Assembly (NCBI GenBank): GCA_014529385.2
Contig: CM043965.1
Span: 66,061,190 to 66,125,189 of the forward strand
Direction of reading: 5' to 3'
Source of the DNA: Adiantum capillus-veneris
Taxonomy: Eukaryota > Streptophyta > Polypodiopsida > Polypodiales > Pteridaceae
DNA length: 64,000 nucleotides
The translations under genes were made by a program, and so were the position numbers. The first letter of the stretch is position 1. The number at the start of each line of letters is the position of its first letter. This document shows positions 31,900 to 44,616 of this stretch, piece after piece. The notes beneath the pieces were generated by a model. That model searched no databases, was not told the origin of the DNA, and saw nothing but the letters and a program-made list of their open reading frames with translations.

Positions 31900-33400
31900 T
31901 CTCTTAAACCATCCAAGAAACACGATTGCATCACAAGAAACAAGCATATGTTTTTGTAGAGTAGTGAAGGAATTGTGTGATAAATTGTTACTGTTTGATA
32001 TTAGGAGTTAGTTGATTTGGCGGCTCGGCTTTGGCAACACACTTTATGACATCGACTCTCAAGAATTTTTCTCTACGACTCAACATCGATGGCTTGGCAC
32101 TGGCTTTGAGCATTGACAGCTCGGCACATCGATTTTGACACCGATCATGTGGCTATTCGGCTAGTGTACTTCCGCCCGACAACGGAAGATGACATCAATG
32201 ACAGTTTCCCTACCTTGACACAGCAGGAGACCATAGAGAAAGAGCAACATTGGCTCTCCTCTAGCCCCCATCTGGAGCGGCCCGGCTCCAACATAGTCTC
32301 CACGGCGTTTTGGCTTCGACAGTTTCACCAATTTCGGCTTCGACGGCACATACCAACACATTCGGCTCCGATGGCCCATTCCTGAGTGTGATTTTCCCTC
32401 GAGTGCGCTTAGCTCTTGGACGGTGTTTCCGATCGACTTGTTTATTGACCAATGAGGTAGTGTGTGCCAGTTTCCCAACAGTTTTTCTCCCAGGTTGCAC
32501 AATCTTTGCAATATAGATTATGCAGCACATGTAGTGCTCATGTATGGCTTTGTGGAGCATTTCAGAGAGCTTTTTTGCATGGTCTTGTGAAGTTTCATGC
32601 TATGTATGCATTATGCGGATATAGTTTGAGCTAGCCATAGCTCGCAGGTAGCAGGTTCGCAGGTTTATAGGTGTTTTTGGATAGGTATACATCCATAGAG
32701 CCACTCAATCAGAAGTGAGCTATTTTGCCAGGGTTTTTTGGCAGTGCTATGTATGCCATTTGTGGATTTCGCTGCTGAGACACTATCTATTTTCATGCGT
32801 AGTTGGTGAGATTTTTTAGTCTTTACTCAGTTTTTAGGGAAAAATCTGTTGGATTTTTCGTAGATTTTCACCATGGTTTATGCGTATTCGGAGTTTACTC
32901 TGGCAATTATTTGCAATTTTTTGGCTTGCGGTTTGCGTTGAGTTTTGGACCAATTGCAAAGGAAACTCTGTTCGTTTTTCCCCATATTCTTGCCATAAAA
33001 GTCTGCAGTGTTACGCCATCTTGTATAGTGGTCGATATATTCCCACTTTGACAATGATCGAGTGTTTATTCTCACTTTTTTGTCACCTTGGACACAATTT
33101 GGTGTTCTTGTACCCGCTCTCGCAAGAGTGAGGATAGCGTATGCTTGTGTGGATACAGATAAACAATCACACGTTTCACAGGTTTTTTGCAGGCAATTTC
33201 TCTTGCGGGATGTGTTTTGAGCTAGTTTGCTCTCTATTTGTTGTGTATATGGTTACGTGCTTTACGCTTGATTGAGCAGTTTGTCCCAGTTTATGCTTGT
33301 TGATAGCAAATTGTGGAGTTGTTTTTTGCATATGTGAGCATTTATTTTAATGTGATTGGTCATGGTTTTCACGATTGTGTAGTGGTTGAGTGATCTCCCA
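31900..33400. other. Non-coding, probable 5' leader of the copia element downstream
   Basis: T/G-rich sequence with no sustained frame. Style and position fit an untranslated retrotransposon leader, but I did not find the 5' LTR or primer site. Confidence 0.4.
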
Positions 33401-34624
33401 CTTTGTTGCCATTTTGGCGTTCACTTATGGCAGTAGACATGTGTGAGAGTGAGAGACGGCAGTCTCATTCTTGCCGATATTTGCGTTGTTGGCATTGTGG
33501 TCATACAGGTCACATTGGGCAACGTTGTTTTAGACGTATGAAACAACAACAAAGATGTATGCGAGATGCAGATACGGCTTTGACACATGTTAGAGAGGCA
33601 GTTCCAGTGGCAGTCTATGCCAATGACGGTGATGCCATGCTTGCCTCGAGTGTACCTCTTGTAGATTTGTTTATATATAGCACACTTTCTCCACAATGGT
33701 TACTAGATAGTGATGTTGTTTTCCATGTCACACCATATCATGAGTGGTTCATCACATTTTCTAGTGGGAGTTTTAACTATGTGCACTTGGCCGATGGTTC
33801 GGCATTTGACATAGAGGATGCAGGAGACGGTTGTTTGTCGTTGCCGAGTGGTGCATCATACACACTACAACATGTGCGCTACGTTCCTTAGCAGAGATAG
33901 AGCTTGATCACAATGAGGCAGTTAGCAGATTTTGGTTGTCAGACAATTCTTAGAGAGGAGTCTTTTCAGATGCATTGCGGTTCATTAGTGATTTCCAAAG
34001 GAGCCCGCAGCGGCCTGGTATATTCTATGCATGTGTCTGAGGTTCAAGACGGCATAGTCTCGGTTTTGTTGTTGGCATGCTTTGAGGGAGAGACAAGACG
34101 TGTCTCTTTGGTGGGTGAGCTCCACCATGCTCATGAGACAAAGCATTTAGCTGTGCAGGACGTGCCAGTAGACTCTGTAGAGACAGTGGTAGAGCGGCAG
34201 TGCTCTAGTGAGACACAACAGGTGTTGTCAGAGTTTGTGCATGTAGAGGTAGAGCATATCTGCTCCCTAGAGACACACACAGAGATACAGACATGGAGTC
34301 CTTTGATATGCTCATGTTAGAGGCTGATGAGTTGGTGCCAAGATGCACAATTTTGCCTATGGGCGATCGGGATGTAGTTATCCCAGTGTGGGTGTTGACA
34401 CATCTCCATATGCAATGGGTAGTCCTAATGATGCAGTGATTGCAGATAGCACAAGGGAGGTGAGTACAGCCAGGTTTGTGCAGATTTCATTAGTGTTTGG
34501 GCGTCTCATGTTCGACTTATTAATGTCAAGGCCCGATCTAACAGCTGCAGTGGGAGCATTTGCAGCAGGGATTGTCATTCGTACAATGACTGACACTAGC
34601 ATGGTGCTTCATGGAGTTTTGCAG

Positions 34625-35156
34625 ACCATATAGAGTTGTCTGTGGGATTTACATGCAGGCTCTAGCGTCGATACGCACGCTCGCCTACCACCAAAGCCCA
34701 TACAACTGAGTGTAGATCGACAAAGTGAGCCAGTGGGCATAGGTTGAGAGAGTCTCTCACCTAGTTTCTTGTACATACTAGTGGTTTAGATAGTAGGTCT
34801 CACTTATTGATTCATCTCCTTTAGGTGGGAGTTTGTTAGGGTAAAGGCGCTGCGTCTTTGCCCGGGGCCGGATGTCCGATGTCCGCCCGCACCATACAGA
34901 GTTGTCTGTGGGATTTACATGCAGGCTCTAGCGTCAATACGCACGCTCGCCTACCACCAGAGCCCATACGACTGAGTGTAGATCGACAAAGTGAGCCAGT
35001 GGGCATAGGTTGAGAGAGTCTCTCACCTAGTTTCTTGTACATACTAGTGGTTTAGATAGTAGGTCTCACTTATTGATTCATCTCCTTTAAGTGGGAGTTT
35101 GTTAGGGTAAAGGCGCCGCATCTTTGCCCGAGGCCGGACGTCCGATGTCCGCCCGC
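34625..35156. repeat. 266-bp tandem duplication spanning polypurine tract and LTR start
   Basis: 34625-34890 and 34891-35156 are near-identical. Each holds GTGGGAGTT (polypurine tract) and the first 57-59 bp of the LTR (TGTTAGGGTAAAGGCG). Confidence 0.9.
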
Positions 35157-35314
35157 CCGTCGCCCATCGTGTGTACATACTCTTATTCTTTCTATATGAA
35201 GAATAAGGAGCTCCTCACTGTTACTTCTTGAGGTTGCTCCACCCATACTCTCGTGCTTCTCCCCTTCCCGACATGCACCGCACACGCGCACATCCATGCA
35301 CACGCACCTTCACA
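35100..35314 (+). repeat. 3' LTR of the plus-strand copia element
   Basis: Starts TGTTAGGGTAAAGGCG and ends CCTTCACA. It contains CTTATTCTTTC...GAAGAATAAGGAG, the same hairpin as in the 37965 and 41446 LTRs. Confidence 0.75.
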
Positions 35315-37964
35315 TCTGTCTGTATTGGGGTACTCAATGTAGCCTTCCCCCTTGCATATTAAAATGTTGCAAGACCTTGAGGATATATGTTTCCTAAGAC
35401 AACTCCATTATTCCCTCTTGATATGCATACCAAGAAACTGGCTTGCATGTCCAAAATCCTCTTGACATGCATACCACAAAAGTGACTTACATATGCCAAA
35501 TCCTTCGTAGCAAATTGCACGCCAAGTGACTTTTTCAAGATGTAAATCTCGTCTTTGGACTTCTTGGCAATGAGCATATCATCGACACAAAGTATCAAGA
35601 TGATAAGTGAACTATCGCTCACCTTTTGAGTATACAATTAGTGATCTCCTTGGCTCCTTTTATATCCTTGGGACTACATGTACTTGTTGAACTTCATGTA
35701 CCACTACCTTGAGCCTTGTTTTAGGCCATACAATGCCTTACACAATCTACACGCCAATTTTTCCCTCGTAGGCTCCTCATGTTTGACTTCAAAACCCTCT
35801 AGCTATTTCATGTAGACATCTTCTTCTAGATCCCTATGAAGGAAAGTCGTCTTCACGTCCATCTGGATAAGTTCCATGTCCTCAGTGGCCACTAATTCAA
35901 GCACAAGATGCAACATAGTCATCTTGACCACCAGAGAAAAAATCTCATCAAGATCCATGTCTTTCTTTTGCTTGAAACCCTTAGCAACCAATCTAGCCTT
36001 GTACTTAGGCTCGGGATCCTTTGTCATGTAATTTTTCTTGTACACATATTTGCAAGACAAGGATTGTTTGGCGTCTTGAAAATTTGTCAATTCCCAAGTT
36101 TCATTAGCTACAATCAAATTATACTCAGATTGCATTGCCCACTCCCACATCATGTTATCTTGTAGGATCTCCACATTCAGTGGCCTATAGATAGTCTAAT
36201 CCTTGGTTGAAATCGCTCAAGGGCATGAGATACATGTGTAGATCTCCTCACTGCCTGACTATTGGTGGACTCTGCTCTCTCAAGAGCGTCACTGGCTCTC
36301 TTTGGAGCATTACTAGCGATAGGTACATTGCTAGTAGACTGATTTGTTTGTGTAATTGGACTTGAGGCTACGTCCTTGAATATTACTTTGCGATATTCAA
36401 ACTCTTTCATGGGCTGTATGTGAATCCAATAACTCTCCAAGATTTTGAGTGCTAGAGATGATAATCATCTCTCCATCTGTACCATATCCAATGAAGATAC
36501 AATTATATGCCTTGGTCTTTCTAAGCTCTTTAGACACATGAGCATGTCATATCTCCCGCAGAATCTTGTAGTTCAATGGTATACTTGGCAACCTATTGAT
36601 TATATGCACCGCTATCATAATAGCCTCTCCCCAAAATTCTTGAGGTAGACTTTCCATAGGTAGCATGGAAGTGACCCTCTCTTGAATAGTCCTATTCATG
36701 CACTCAACAGCTCAACGAGTCAACAACTCCATTCAGACCAGGTGTGTACAACATAGTAAGATGCCTCCTAATCCCTTGTTTGCTACAAAAGTCCGTAAAC
36801 TCGGTGGAGAAATACTCTCCCCCATTGTCAGTGTGCAAAGCCTTAAACTTCTTTCCCAACTGGTTCTCGACCATAGCTAGAAGCTTTTGGAAGACACTAA
36901 AGACTTTGTCTTTTCTCTTCAAGAGGTAGACCCACACCTTTAAGTAGAGTCATGTATGAGAGTCAAGAAATATAATGCCCCCCCTAGAGACTTATGCATC
37001 AAAGGCCTGCATAGATCGCAATGAACCAAATCTAGAGGATTTCCTACCTTCCTATCCAATGGCAATGAGGTAAGCGTAGTCTATTTTCCATATATGCAAT
37101 GCTCACACAAACTAAAATCAGATTTTTGTAACACGGGGATATAGCCAAAACATTGTACTACTTCATTCCCTTTTGACTCATATGACCAAGCCGGCTATGC
37201 CACAACTCAGTAGAAGGCAGCTCGCCAACCACATAGATAGAATTCTCTTTTATAGAAGAGACATATAAGGAATATAATGAGCCAGACTTTTTGATAAAAA
37301 AAGAAACATTGCCAAACACGGTAGTGTATCCAAGATCATCAAGCTAGCTTGCTGAAACTAAGCTCTTAGTTAGCTTTGGCGCATGTCTAACACCTCGCAT
37401 CACGGACTCGATATAGTTGCGCATATATAACTTCACATCTCCAATGCCACACATCTCAAGCTAATGAGAATCACCTAGCTTAAATGAACTGTGTGTAGAA
37501 GCATAATTGGAGAACCATTCCTAGTGAGAAGTAACATGAACTTACTAGCATCGGAGTCAATAATCTAATTTTGCACATATTATTTATCAAGAGCTAACAA
37601 TGCCTTTGGACTCCAATTAGAAGTGGAATGGTATATTTGATGGCTACAACATGTCAAAAACAACATCAACATGTGGAGACTCAATGATATTGAGCTCCTC
37701 GATCTTCACACCGCTCTTAGAAGGTGCAAAACTTATGATAATGGCTTTATCCTTCTCTACTTGCAAAAACGGCAATCATTTTTCATGGGTCCTTTTCCTG
37801 TGACAATGGTAGCATTCAATGTTCCACGTGTCATGTCCACAACTTTTGCTATGTGCATTCTTATGATCCTGAGAATGATGGCAACTGTGACTACAACATC
37901 TTCGCCTTTGATTGTACCTCTGGTTATTGCCACTTGCCATATAGGCATCAACATGCCCACTAGT

Positions 37965-38001
37965 TATGAAAGAATGGATCGTAGGTGTGTGTGTGTGCAA
38001 C

Positions 38002-38056
<55 letters not shown>

Positions 38057-38233
38057 ATGACACATAGATGTGGGGTGGAGCTCCCAAATCTCATTGTATG
38101 AGCACAATGTGAGAATGAGTGAGAGCTCCTTATTCTTTGTATGTATAAAGAATAAGGAGATAAATGTGGGCGGTTGGACACTGGCCGACGGACATAGGCA
38201 AAGCACGATAAGGCACACCGCCTTTACCTAACA
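37965..38233 (-). repeat. 3' LTR of the nested copia element
   Basis: Contains (GA)26 at about 38004-38055 and the perfect 12-bp inverted repeat CTCCTTATTCTT / AAGAATAAGGAG. Confidence 0.9.
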
Positions 38234-41200
38234 TTCTCCCACTACAGGCTGTGTGCCGATAAGTGGCAAGAAGACTAGCCTTCAACTAGTATATACAAGA
38301 GGTCTGAGAAGACAGCTCTCAACCTATGCCCACTGGCTCACTCCAAACACGTGAGTGCATCTGTAACCGCTCTAGTGTAAATGCAACATGCATTCCACTA
38401 GGGCTAGAGCCACAATGACACTCATGATGTAGGTATCAAGTGACGACCTGCATGGCTCCACAATGCACAATGCCAATGTCAGTCATCACACAACTGACAA
38501 CTCCCACTGCAGATGCACCGACCTCATAAGCAAGATCAAGTCTCGAGACCAAAAGGTCAGACATGAGAGACCCAAAATCCAACAAAACATGCACTATGCG
38601 TGCCAACCTATCCATGTCAGCAACCTCAGTGCCATATGCATCCTCATCAGGAACCACCTGACTATGGATCACCATGTCAACGCACATCTGGCAAAGGCAT
38701 ACCTGCTAAGAATGATTACAAATTAAAAAAATCGGTACCACTGCAATCACACACAGTTGTTTGAAGGACACTGTCGTCCTCAAACATATCAGACACATCA
38801 TAGAACAATGCATCTATCTCTGGCTCGATTGATGTCACCTAAACTGATAATTGACAAAGTTGTGGATCCCCATAGATACCACTATCTGCGTGAACTTCAA
38901 CACAAAACAAATGCACAACTTGCTCTCCATACAGCACATCCGCAAAAGAGACACATCTAATCTCTCGCTCTAAACATGGCTGCAAATACATAGACTACAT
39001 CGTCTCGTGTGTCAGAAATATGCAAAGGGTATACCAGGCCACCCCAACACCTCTCGCTTTCACCAGTGATCCCCAATGCATCTGGAACGACCGCTCTCCA
39101 AGCAGTACACAATGTCCACTACTCTACAATTGACGCACTAAAATGAGACTCTGGTTGAGTCCTGGTACATAACGTATATCTCGTAGCGTAAGCAACACAC
39201 CGCTAGGTAAAGGCATGCATACATCTCCAACACCCTCTATGTCATATGATGAACCATCAACAAACTGCACACAACCAAGTCTCCCACTAGAGAAAGAGCA
39301 AAACAAATCACAATGTGGCGTCAGGTGAAAAACTACATGCTCATCTAGTAGAAAACGTGTAGACAATGTGCTATCCCAAGACACAAAGTAGTTTGAAGGC
39401 AAGCTTGACATGCCCGACAAATGCATACTCTCTAGCATATATCCTCATAGTAGCACCATGCATCTACGTCTTTTGCTGCTTCATATGCCTGAAGCAACGG
39501 TGCCTATTATGTCCATCGTGGCCGCAGTGCCAACATGTCAGTCGCGATCGTGAACGAGAACTGTCTCTAACTTGAAGCGTCTCCATATCCATGCCAAAAC
39601 TATGGCAAACAATGCTCGAGATCACAAGTCTCTCCCACCCGAGAGAAAACCACTATCTCAAGCAAAGAAGGTGAGCAAACGGTCAAGCTCACTAGCCTCT
39701 ACAATAGGCATACATATCTGGAAAAAAAATTGGCAGAGTCTCCTCTGTAACTGGAGCAAAAAACTCAACAGTAAATCGCAATGGAGACAACAACAAATAC
39801 CCAAATGGACAATCCGAGAATGTACTCATCCGGAATCACCTCACACAAAGCCAAACTGCTCTAGCCGGAGTATCACTCAATGGCGCCACAAATGACATAA
39901 ATATGTGAGTGAAAAACTGCTGCCAAAATGTGTCAATGAATGAACAATGCGCCAGAAAACCGTAGCATACACAACCCGTGTAAAAGTGGGAGTCAAAACT
40001 CAATCACTATCAAGAGTAACAATAATTGTACTTGTAGAGTAGCACAAGCTCCTGTATGACTGGAAAATATGGCTGCAAATCAGCCCCAAATTCAACTCTC
40101 AAACAGTTGAAGAAACAGGTCACAATTGTGCCGCAAATTAGCTTACAATTGAGCCATACATAGGCACCTGCAAAGAGGGAACGATGGCTGAAAAGTTCAG
40201 CTCACAAATGACCCTCAAACCTGCCTATAATCCTGTCAATGTGAGAGCTAGGCTCGATCACAAACTATGGCGAGTAAACTCTAGCCACTATCCCACAAAA
40301 GCATACACAAAGCAAAAGCTCAAGACACCTGCTGTGTCGAAACCGGTATGCAAGCCAAAACACTGCAAAAGATATCCTCAACTGCAAATGGCAACACCTG
40401 TGGGAGTACTACACTCAACCTGTAACTGGGAGTCAAAACTGGAAGCTCCAAATGGCCGAGCACTCACAGCTCAAGACAAAAAATGTAGAGCAAAACACGC
40501 CCGCGATGCACCACCCAAAAGGGAAAACGCAAATCATGAGTGCTACAAGCAATTGCAAAAACGATGCCCATAAAACTGTTGGGAAAATGTCGCCAAATTT
40601 CATAAGCAAAATGGCTACAAAACCAGTAACCAAAGTGACTACACGCTTAAAACCATGAGCAACCAAAGCGCATCAAACCGCACTCCAAATGCATGCACCA
40701 ATCTCCACACTCTGCATACATAATTGCAAACACCTACAAATCTAGTACACAAATACTTGCTCTACCTATGACTACCAAAAAACATGCTCGAGACATACAT
40801 TGCTGAGCTGAAATTGCAAGCACATGAGTCTCCCTGAGCATCAAACTACATAAGGCATACATCCGTCTGCAAGTACGTAATGGTCAACCGAAACCTGTAT
40901 ATGTACATGCACTCGAATACCTGTATCCAACAAAGAAGATCTCCCTCCTACAAAGACAACATGTCCCTGCAAGCTCTTGCTACTTGTGTGTGTGCCTGCT
41001 AGCACAAATCCGCAATCTCAACCTCAAAGGGCTGCACTGAAGTCCGAGATACATACACAAGAAGAGGAAAAATTGGTCGAAAATCGATGAAAAATGAAAT
41101 ACATAGGTTGCTGCAAAAAAAAATTGTGATCAGAATTAGGTCAAACAGACACCACCATTGCGTCTGAAACATGCCAAAACCTTAGAGTAGAGTCATTGAT

Positions 41201-41431
41201 TGCGCATATCTAAGTCCATATGAGCAAATTATGACCAAAAACGTGATTTTTGAGTCCAAAAAATGCTCATGTGCAAATCAATTTTTGCAAACCTACTGCA
41301 GTGTGGGTTGATTTGTAAGCACTAGAAAGTTTCTTTAAGCTCTCTGTATGATTTCTCACATGTTCAAGCTCTCCAACAGCTACTACGACCACAACGGTGC
41401 GGATCCGCGCCCGCGTCGCCTCTCCGACCAA

Positions 41432-41443
41432 GCTCTGATACCA
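41432..41443 (-). promoter_or_regulatory. Primer-binding site (initiator-Met tRNA)
   Basis: The minus strand reads TGGTATCAGAGC, two bases from the LTR end. Confidence 0.9.
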
Positions 41444-41445
41444 AT

Positions 41446-41485
41446 TGTGAAGGAATGGATCGTAGGCGTGCATGTGTGCAGCGCA

Positions 41486-41545
<60 letters not shown>

Positions 41546-41722
41546 ACAAAACAGGGATGTGGGGTGGAGCTCCCAAATCTCATTGTATGAGCACAATGTG
41601 AGAATGAGTGAGAGCTCCTTATTCTTTGTATGTATAAAGAATAAGGAGATAAATGTGGGCAGTCGGACACTAACCGACGGACACGTGTAAATCACAGTGA
41701 GGCACAACGCCTTTACCTAACA
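41446..41722 (-). repeat. 5' LTR of the nested copia element
   Basis: Matches 37965-38233 apart from a longer (GA)n and scattered changes, with the same hairpin. Confidence 0.9.
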
Positions 41723-42303
41723 CTGGTGTCAAGAGACTGAAGTCAAATCTCTTTCATGAGCAAAGCACTAATAACATCACTGAAAACAAGCTTGCCTTTA
41801 GGGACAAAGTTACTAATGGTAGTGCTAAATGTATCCCATGATGCAGACAAAGAACATAGCAAGAAAATGGCTTTCATTTGATCATCAAAATTAATCCCCT
41901 TTGATGTCATTGAGTAAACACATTGTTAAACTCATTCATGTGTCAATTGACACTGCTACCTTCTTTCATGTTAAGACACATAAGTTTCTTGAATGCAAAC
42001 ACTTTGTTTGATGCACTCTTACCATCCCATGATGAGCATAAAGACTCCCACAGTTCTTTAGCATTGGTCTTATCCATAATTGTGAAGAATATAGACTCAC
42101 TAAGATGCAACCTGATAATTTCCATGGCATGAGCATCAAGATCCTCCCATTGACCATCAATGTACAAACCCTCTCAATGCTCTTTCTATGGCACTACAAG
42201 TCCTTTATTGATTAGCACATCAAGCATTCTCTGCTTCCATATAGTGAAATTTTTGAGATCAAACTTCTCAATGTAGTAATCTTCTATCTCAAAAGATCTA
42301 GCC

Positions 42304-44078
42304 ATACTGACAAGAGTAAGAACTTATGGCAAAATTTCTATGAAAATTTCAGCAAAGTCTCCTCTACTCAGAGATCAAAATCTCAACTAGAAACTCAATT
42401 AAAACCACTGCAACGTCAATGCAAAAGGTTGTTGTAAGCAAACTAGAGGACTCACAGGGGGGAAATCCGGCAGATCTCTTCTATACAGAGATGAAAATCT
42501 CAAGCAAAACTCAAGAGAAAATCAACGCAAAAAATATCAAGAGTACTCTCTGGCATAAATTCGCATATACTGCTCAAAGAAATTGTTGAAAGAATGCCAA
42601 CTTGGCATCAAAGCACCTATAACCGTCTATAGATGTCCTATAGCGAGGCCACAAATGGGGATCTCTAACAACCTAATCCACATCACACTGTTATGCAGAC
42701 ATGGCTAGCAACAGTCTCACAAAGGCTCTTCCGAACCATCTAAATAATGGTTAGGACTACCAAAACAAGTCAAAGTTGGCTCCACAAACTCGTAGTGAGA
42801 AGCTTGCCCAGAAAACATGTAAGCATGTAGCTGTGTAGAACTGTGAGTCTCGCAAGCTGATAAAAAATTGGTAACATGTGAGATGTTAATGGCTAAGCAT
42901 CACATAACCTAACTGCAATAGGTATACATCACAAAAACTGTGCAAAGCAGGGCATTAAGGAGTCGGTGTCGAATCTAGTGCCAATGTTGATGCTAAAGAA
43001 GTTAATGCTGAGAAAAACCAATGGATGTCGATGCTAATTTCTACCACCGGATGAAACACCTTGCAAGTGCCGAGTGTCAAGAAATCTGATGTGCTCTCTC
43101 TACTGCTCAAAGATGCTGGAGTCGCCAAAGCCAAAAAAATCGGTGTGTGTGTGTGTGTGTGTGTGTGTGAGTGAGAATACTGCTATTATGCACATTGTTG
43201 TAAAAAATGTGATTAGAATTAAGTCAAATGGACACCACCATTGCATCCAAAATGTGCCGAAACCCTCAAAACAACTCCTAGATTGCGTAGATCTAAGTCT
43301 GTATGTACAACCAAAAATGCGATTTTCGGGCCAAAAAAAGCACCTATGACAAAAATTGCCACACTGTGGGTTGAATAACCACAACAAAACGGTCCCAAAT
43401 CTCAACAAAATCAACTCCTAAATGAGCTAAACACAACTTGAATATCTCAGCTCCACAATCCTATATGTGGTTGCAAATTTCCTACTCCAAATCCTGTTGT
43501 AAGCACACACCAATGCACTCCAATGTGTGTCAAATGTGTCGATGCCGAAAAAACATTGGGTGTATGTCGAATTCTACTATTGAATGGAAGTGCCTCATCA
43601 ATACTCAAAGATGCTGAGGAAGCCAAGAGAAGTGTGTGTATATTTGATGCTGAGGGTAGAACTCGCTGATGCTGCGAATGGAGCCAAGAGCCGATGCCCA
43701 GAAGCAAGGGAATCGTTGCCGTGTGTGTGTGTGTGTGTATGCATGCACACACACCCTTGCCAAATCTTTTATTCTCTTTGATGTCAAAGACGAAACACCT
43801 TCGCTTACTCTCTCTCTCTCTCTCTCTCTCATTCTTCTAATATTGTGCTACACAGTAGTTTCAACTCACCAGCATTTGCTACTTCCTCCATCTTGTGCTG
43901 CTTTTCAAAGTCACTAGCGTTGGGATTTTGATTGCTTTGCGTTAATTTTTTCTTTCTCTAGCTTACTTTAAAACCATTTGAAGTAACTTAGTGAAAAACC
44001 CTTCTCTCTGCTAGACTCCAAGCCGTACTCTGTCTCAAAGCTTGTGCACGTGTGTTGGGAGTGGTTCGGGAGACCAAA
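42304..44078 (-). other. Retrotransposon leader region
   Basis: No coding frame is seen. 43185-43345 resembles the leader of the nested element (41105-41280), sharing AGACACCACCATTGC-like text, so at least part of this belongs to a relative of that element. It includes (GT)n at 43143-43169 and 43720-43738 and (CT)n at 43808-43830. Confidence 0.5.
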
Positions 44079-44400
44079 GCTTTGATACCACTTGTGAAGT
44101 GCATGCGCGGATGTGTGCGTGCATGGGGGTAAGCATGATGGCTGTATGCCAACGCCATCGCCATCGCCATCGTTTAATCAAGGGAAACCATTCCCTGTCT
44201 TCAACCTGTGCTCTCTGGCCTTTGGCCAATTTCCCCCTCTCTCGCGGCCCTCGCCTTCCCCTTCCCCGCGCTCGCTGGCCTTTGGCAGCTTTCCCCCTTC
44301 CTGGTTGGTCACCACCTGCACCTCCTTCCTACTTCCGCATCTGCCCAGATTCGGTCTCGTTTTCCTTTTTCAAAATTCGTAGCACATAGGCTATATATTA
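44079..44400 (-). repeat. Primer-binding site and 5' LTR of a minus-strand copia element
   Basis: The complement of 44079-44090 reads TGGTATCAAAGC. TGTGAAGT from 44093 matches the LTR edge of the neighbouring copia elements. The right end of the LTR is not clear and I place it before the ataxin-3 exon's 5' UTR. Confidence 0.6.
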
Positions 44401-44616
44401 GCGCACCTTAGACGGTGGGACGGTGTCACGGTGGGTGCACAAAGCTTAATTTGGATCTCTGGCGCCTTCCACGTGGAGAACAACGTAAAGGAGGATGCCT
44501 GCACTAATTACATCTTGACGATGCAGCAGAGAATGTTTGATTAGCACTTTGTGCTAGGGTTTTCTTTCATACTGGCAACCTTCTCTTCGCAATCTCTGTG
44601 TACAGGAGCTGTGCCA

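Larger units (their letters stand above)
33403..35314 (+). mobile_element. Copia-type element remnant with gag knuckle, dead protease and 3' LTR
   Basis: 33403-33891 encodes a gag knuckle CWHCGHTGHIGQRC and then the copia protease region (QWLLDSDVVFHVTPYHEWF, LADGSAFDIEDAG, LPSGASYTL). The catalytic D-S-G has become D-S-D. A stop at 33889-33891 and frame changes follow, with RQLADFGC and RSGLVYSMHV beyond. 34490-34630 (FGRLMFDLLMSRPDLTAAVG) is the RT-RNase H linker, so integrase and nearly all of RT are deleted. The 3' LTR is at 35100-35314 (TGTTAGGG...CCTTCACA). Ends and internal layout match the element at 37965-41722. Confidence 0.82.
37965..41722 (-). mobile_element. Non-autonomous copia element nested in the gag of another
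   Basis: LTRs are at 37965-38233 (269 bp) and 41446-41722 (277 bp), in minus sense TGTTAGGTAAAGG...CTTCACA. The initiator-Met primer site (complement of 41432-41443, TGGTATCAGAGC) adjoins the right LTR and a purine tract adjoins the left. Target duplication is CTAGT (37960-37964) against CTGGT (41723-41727). The interior has a gag knuckle CWHCGHDGHN (about 39490-39540), a dead protease (39124-39438, LLDEHVVFHLTPH) and an RT-RNase H linker (38436-38687, LDLAYEVG). Integrase and RT proper are missing. Confidence 0.9.
35340..42303 (-). mobile_element. Copia element on the minus strand, split by a nested copia element
   Basis: In minus order: gag from ATG at 42303 (UBN2-type gag: ESIFFTIMDKTNAKELWESL), the nested insertion (37965-41722), then the gag tail and partial knuckle (ECYHCHRKRTHEK, about 37800-37960). 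Next come protease scraps (37560-37600), the GAG-pre-integrase motif LWHSRLGHMSQKG (about 37185), integrase core (HTDNGGEYFSTEF, 36704-36937), RT (KARLVAKGFKQKKDMD, MDVKTTFLH, 35803-36174) and the RT active site as LCVDDMLIAKKS (35359-35637). Numerous stops and shifts make it dead. I could not find its 3' LTR. The 5' LTR is probably at 44093 onward. Confidence 0.85.

Noticed and set aside
34856-34892. A GC-rich regulatory island in the copia LTR start
   Set aside because: It is simply the conserved beginning of the LTR, present in both tandem copies.
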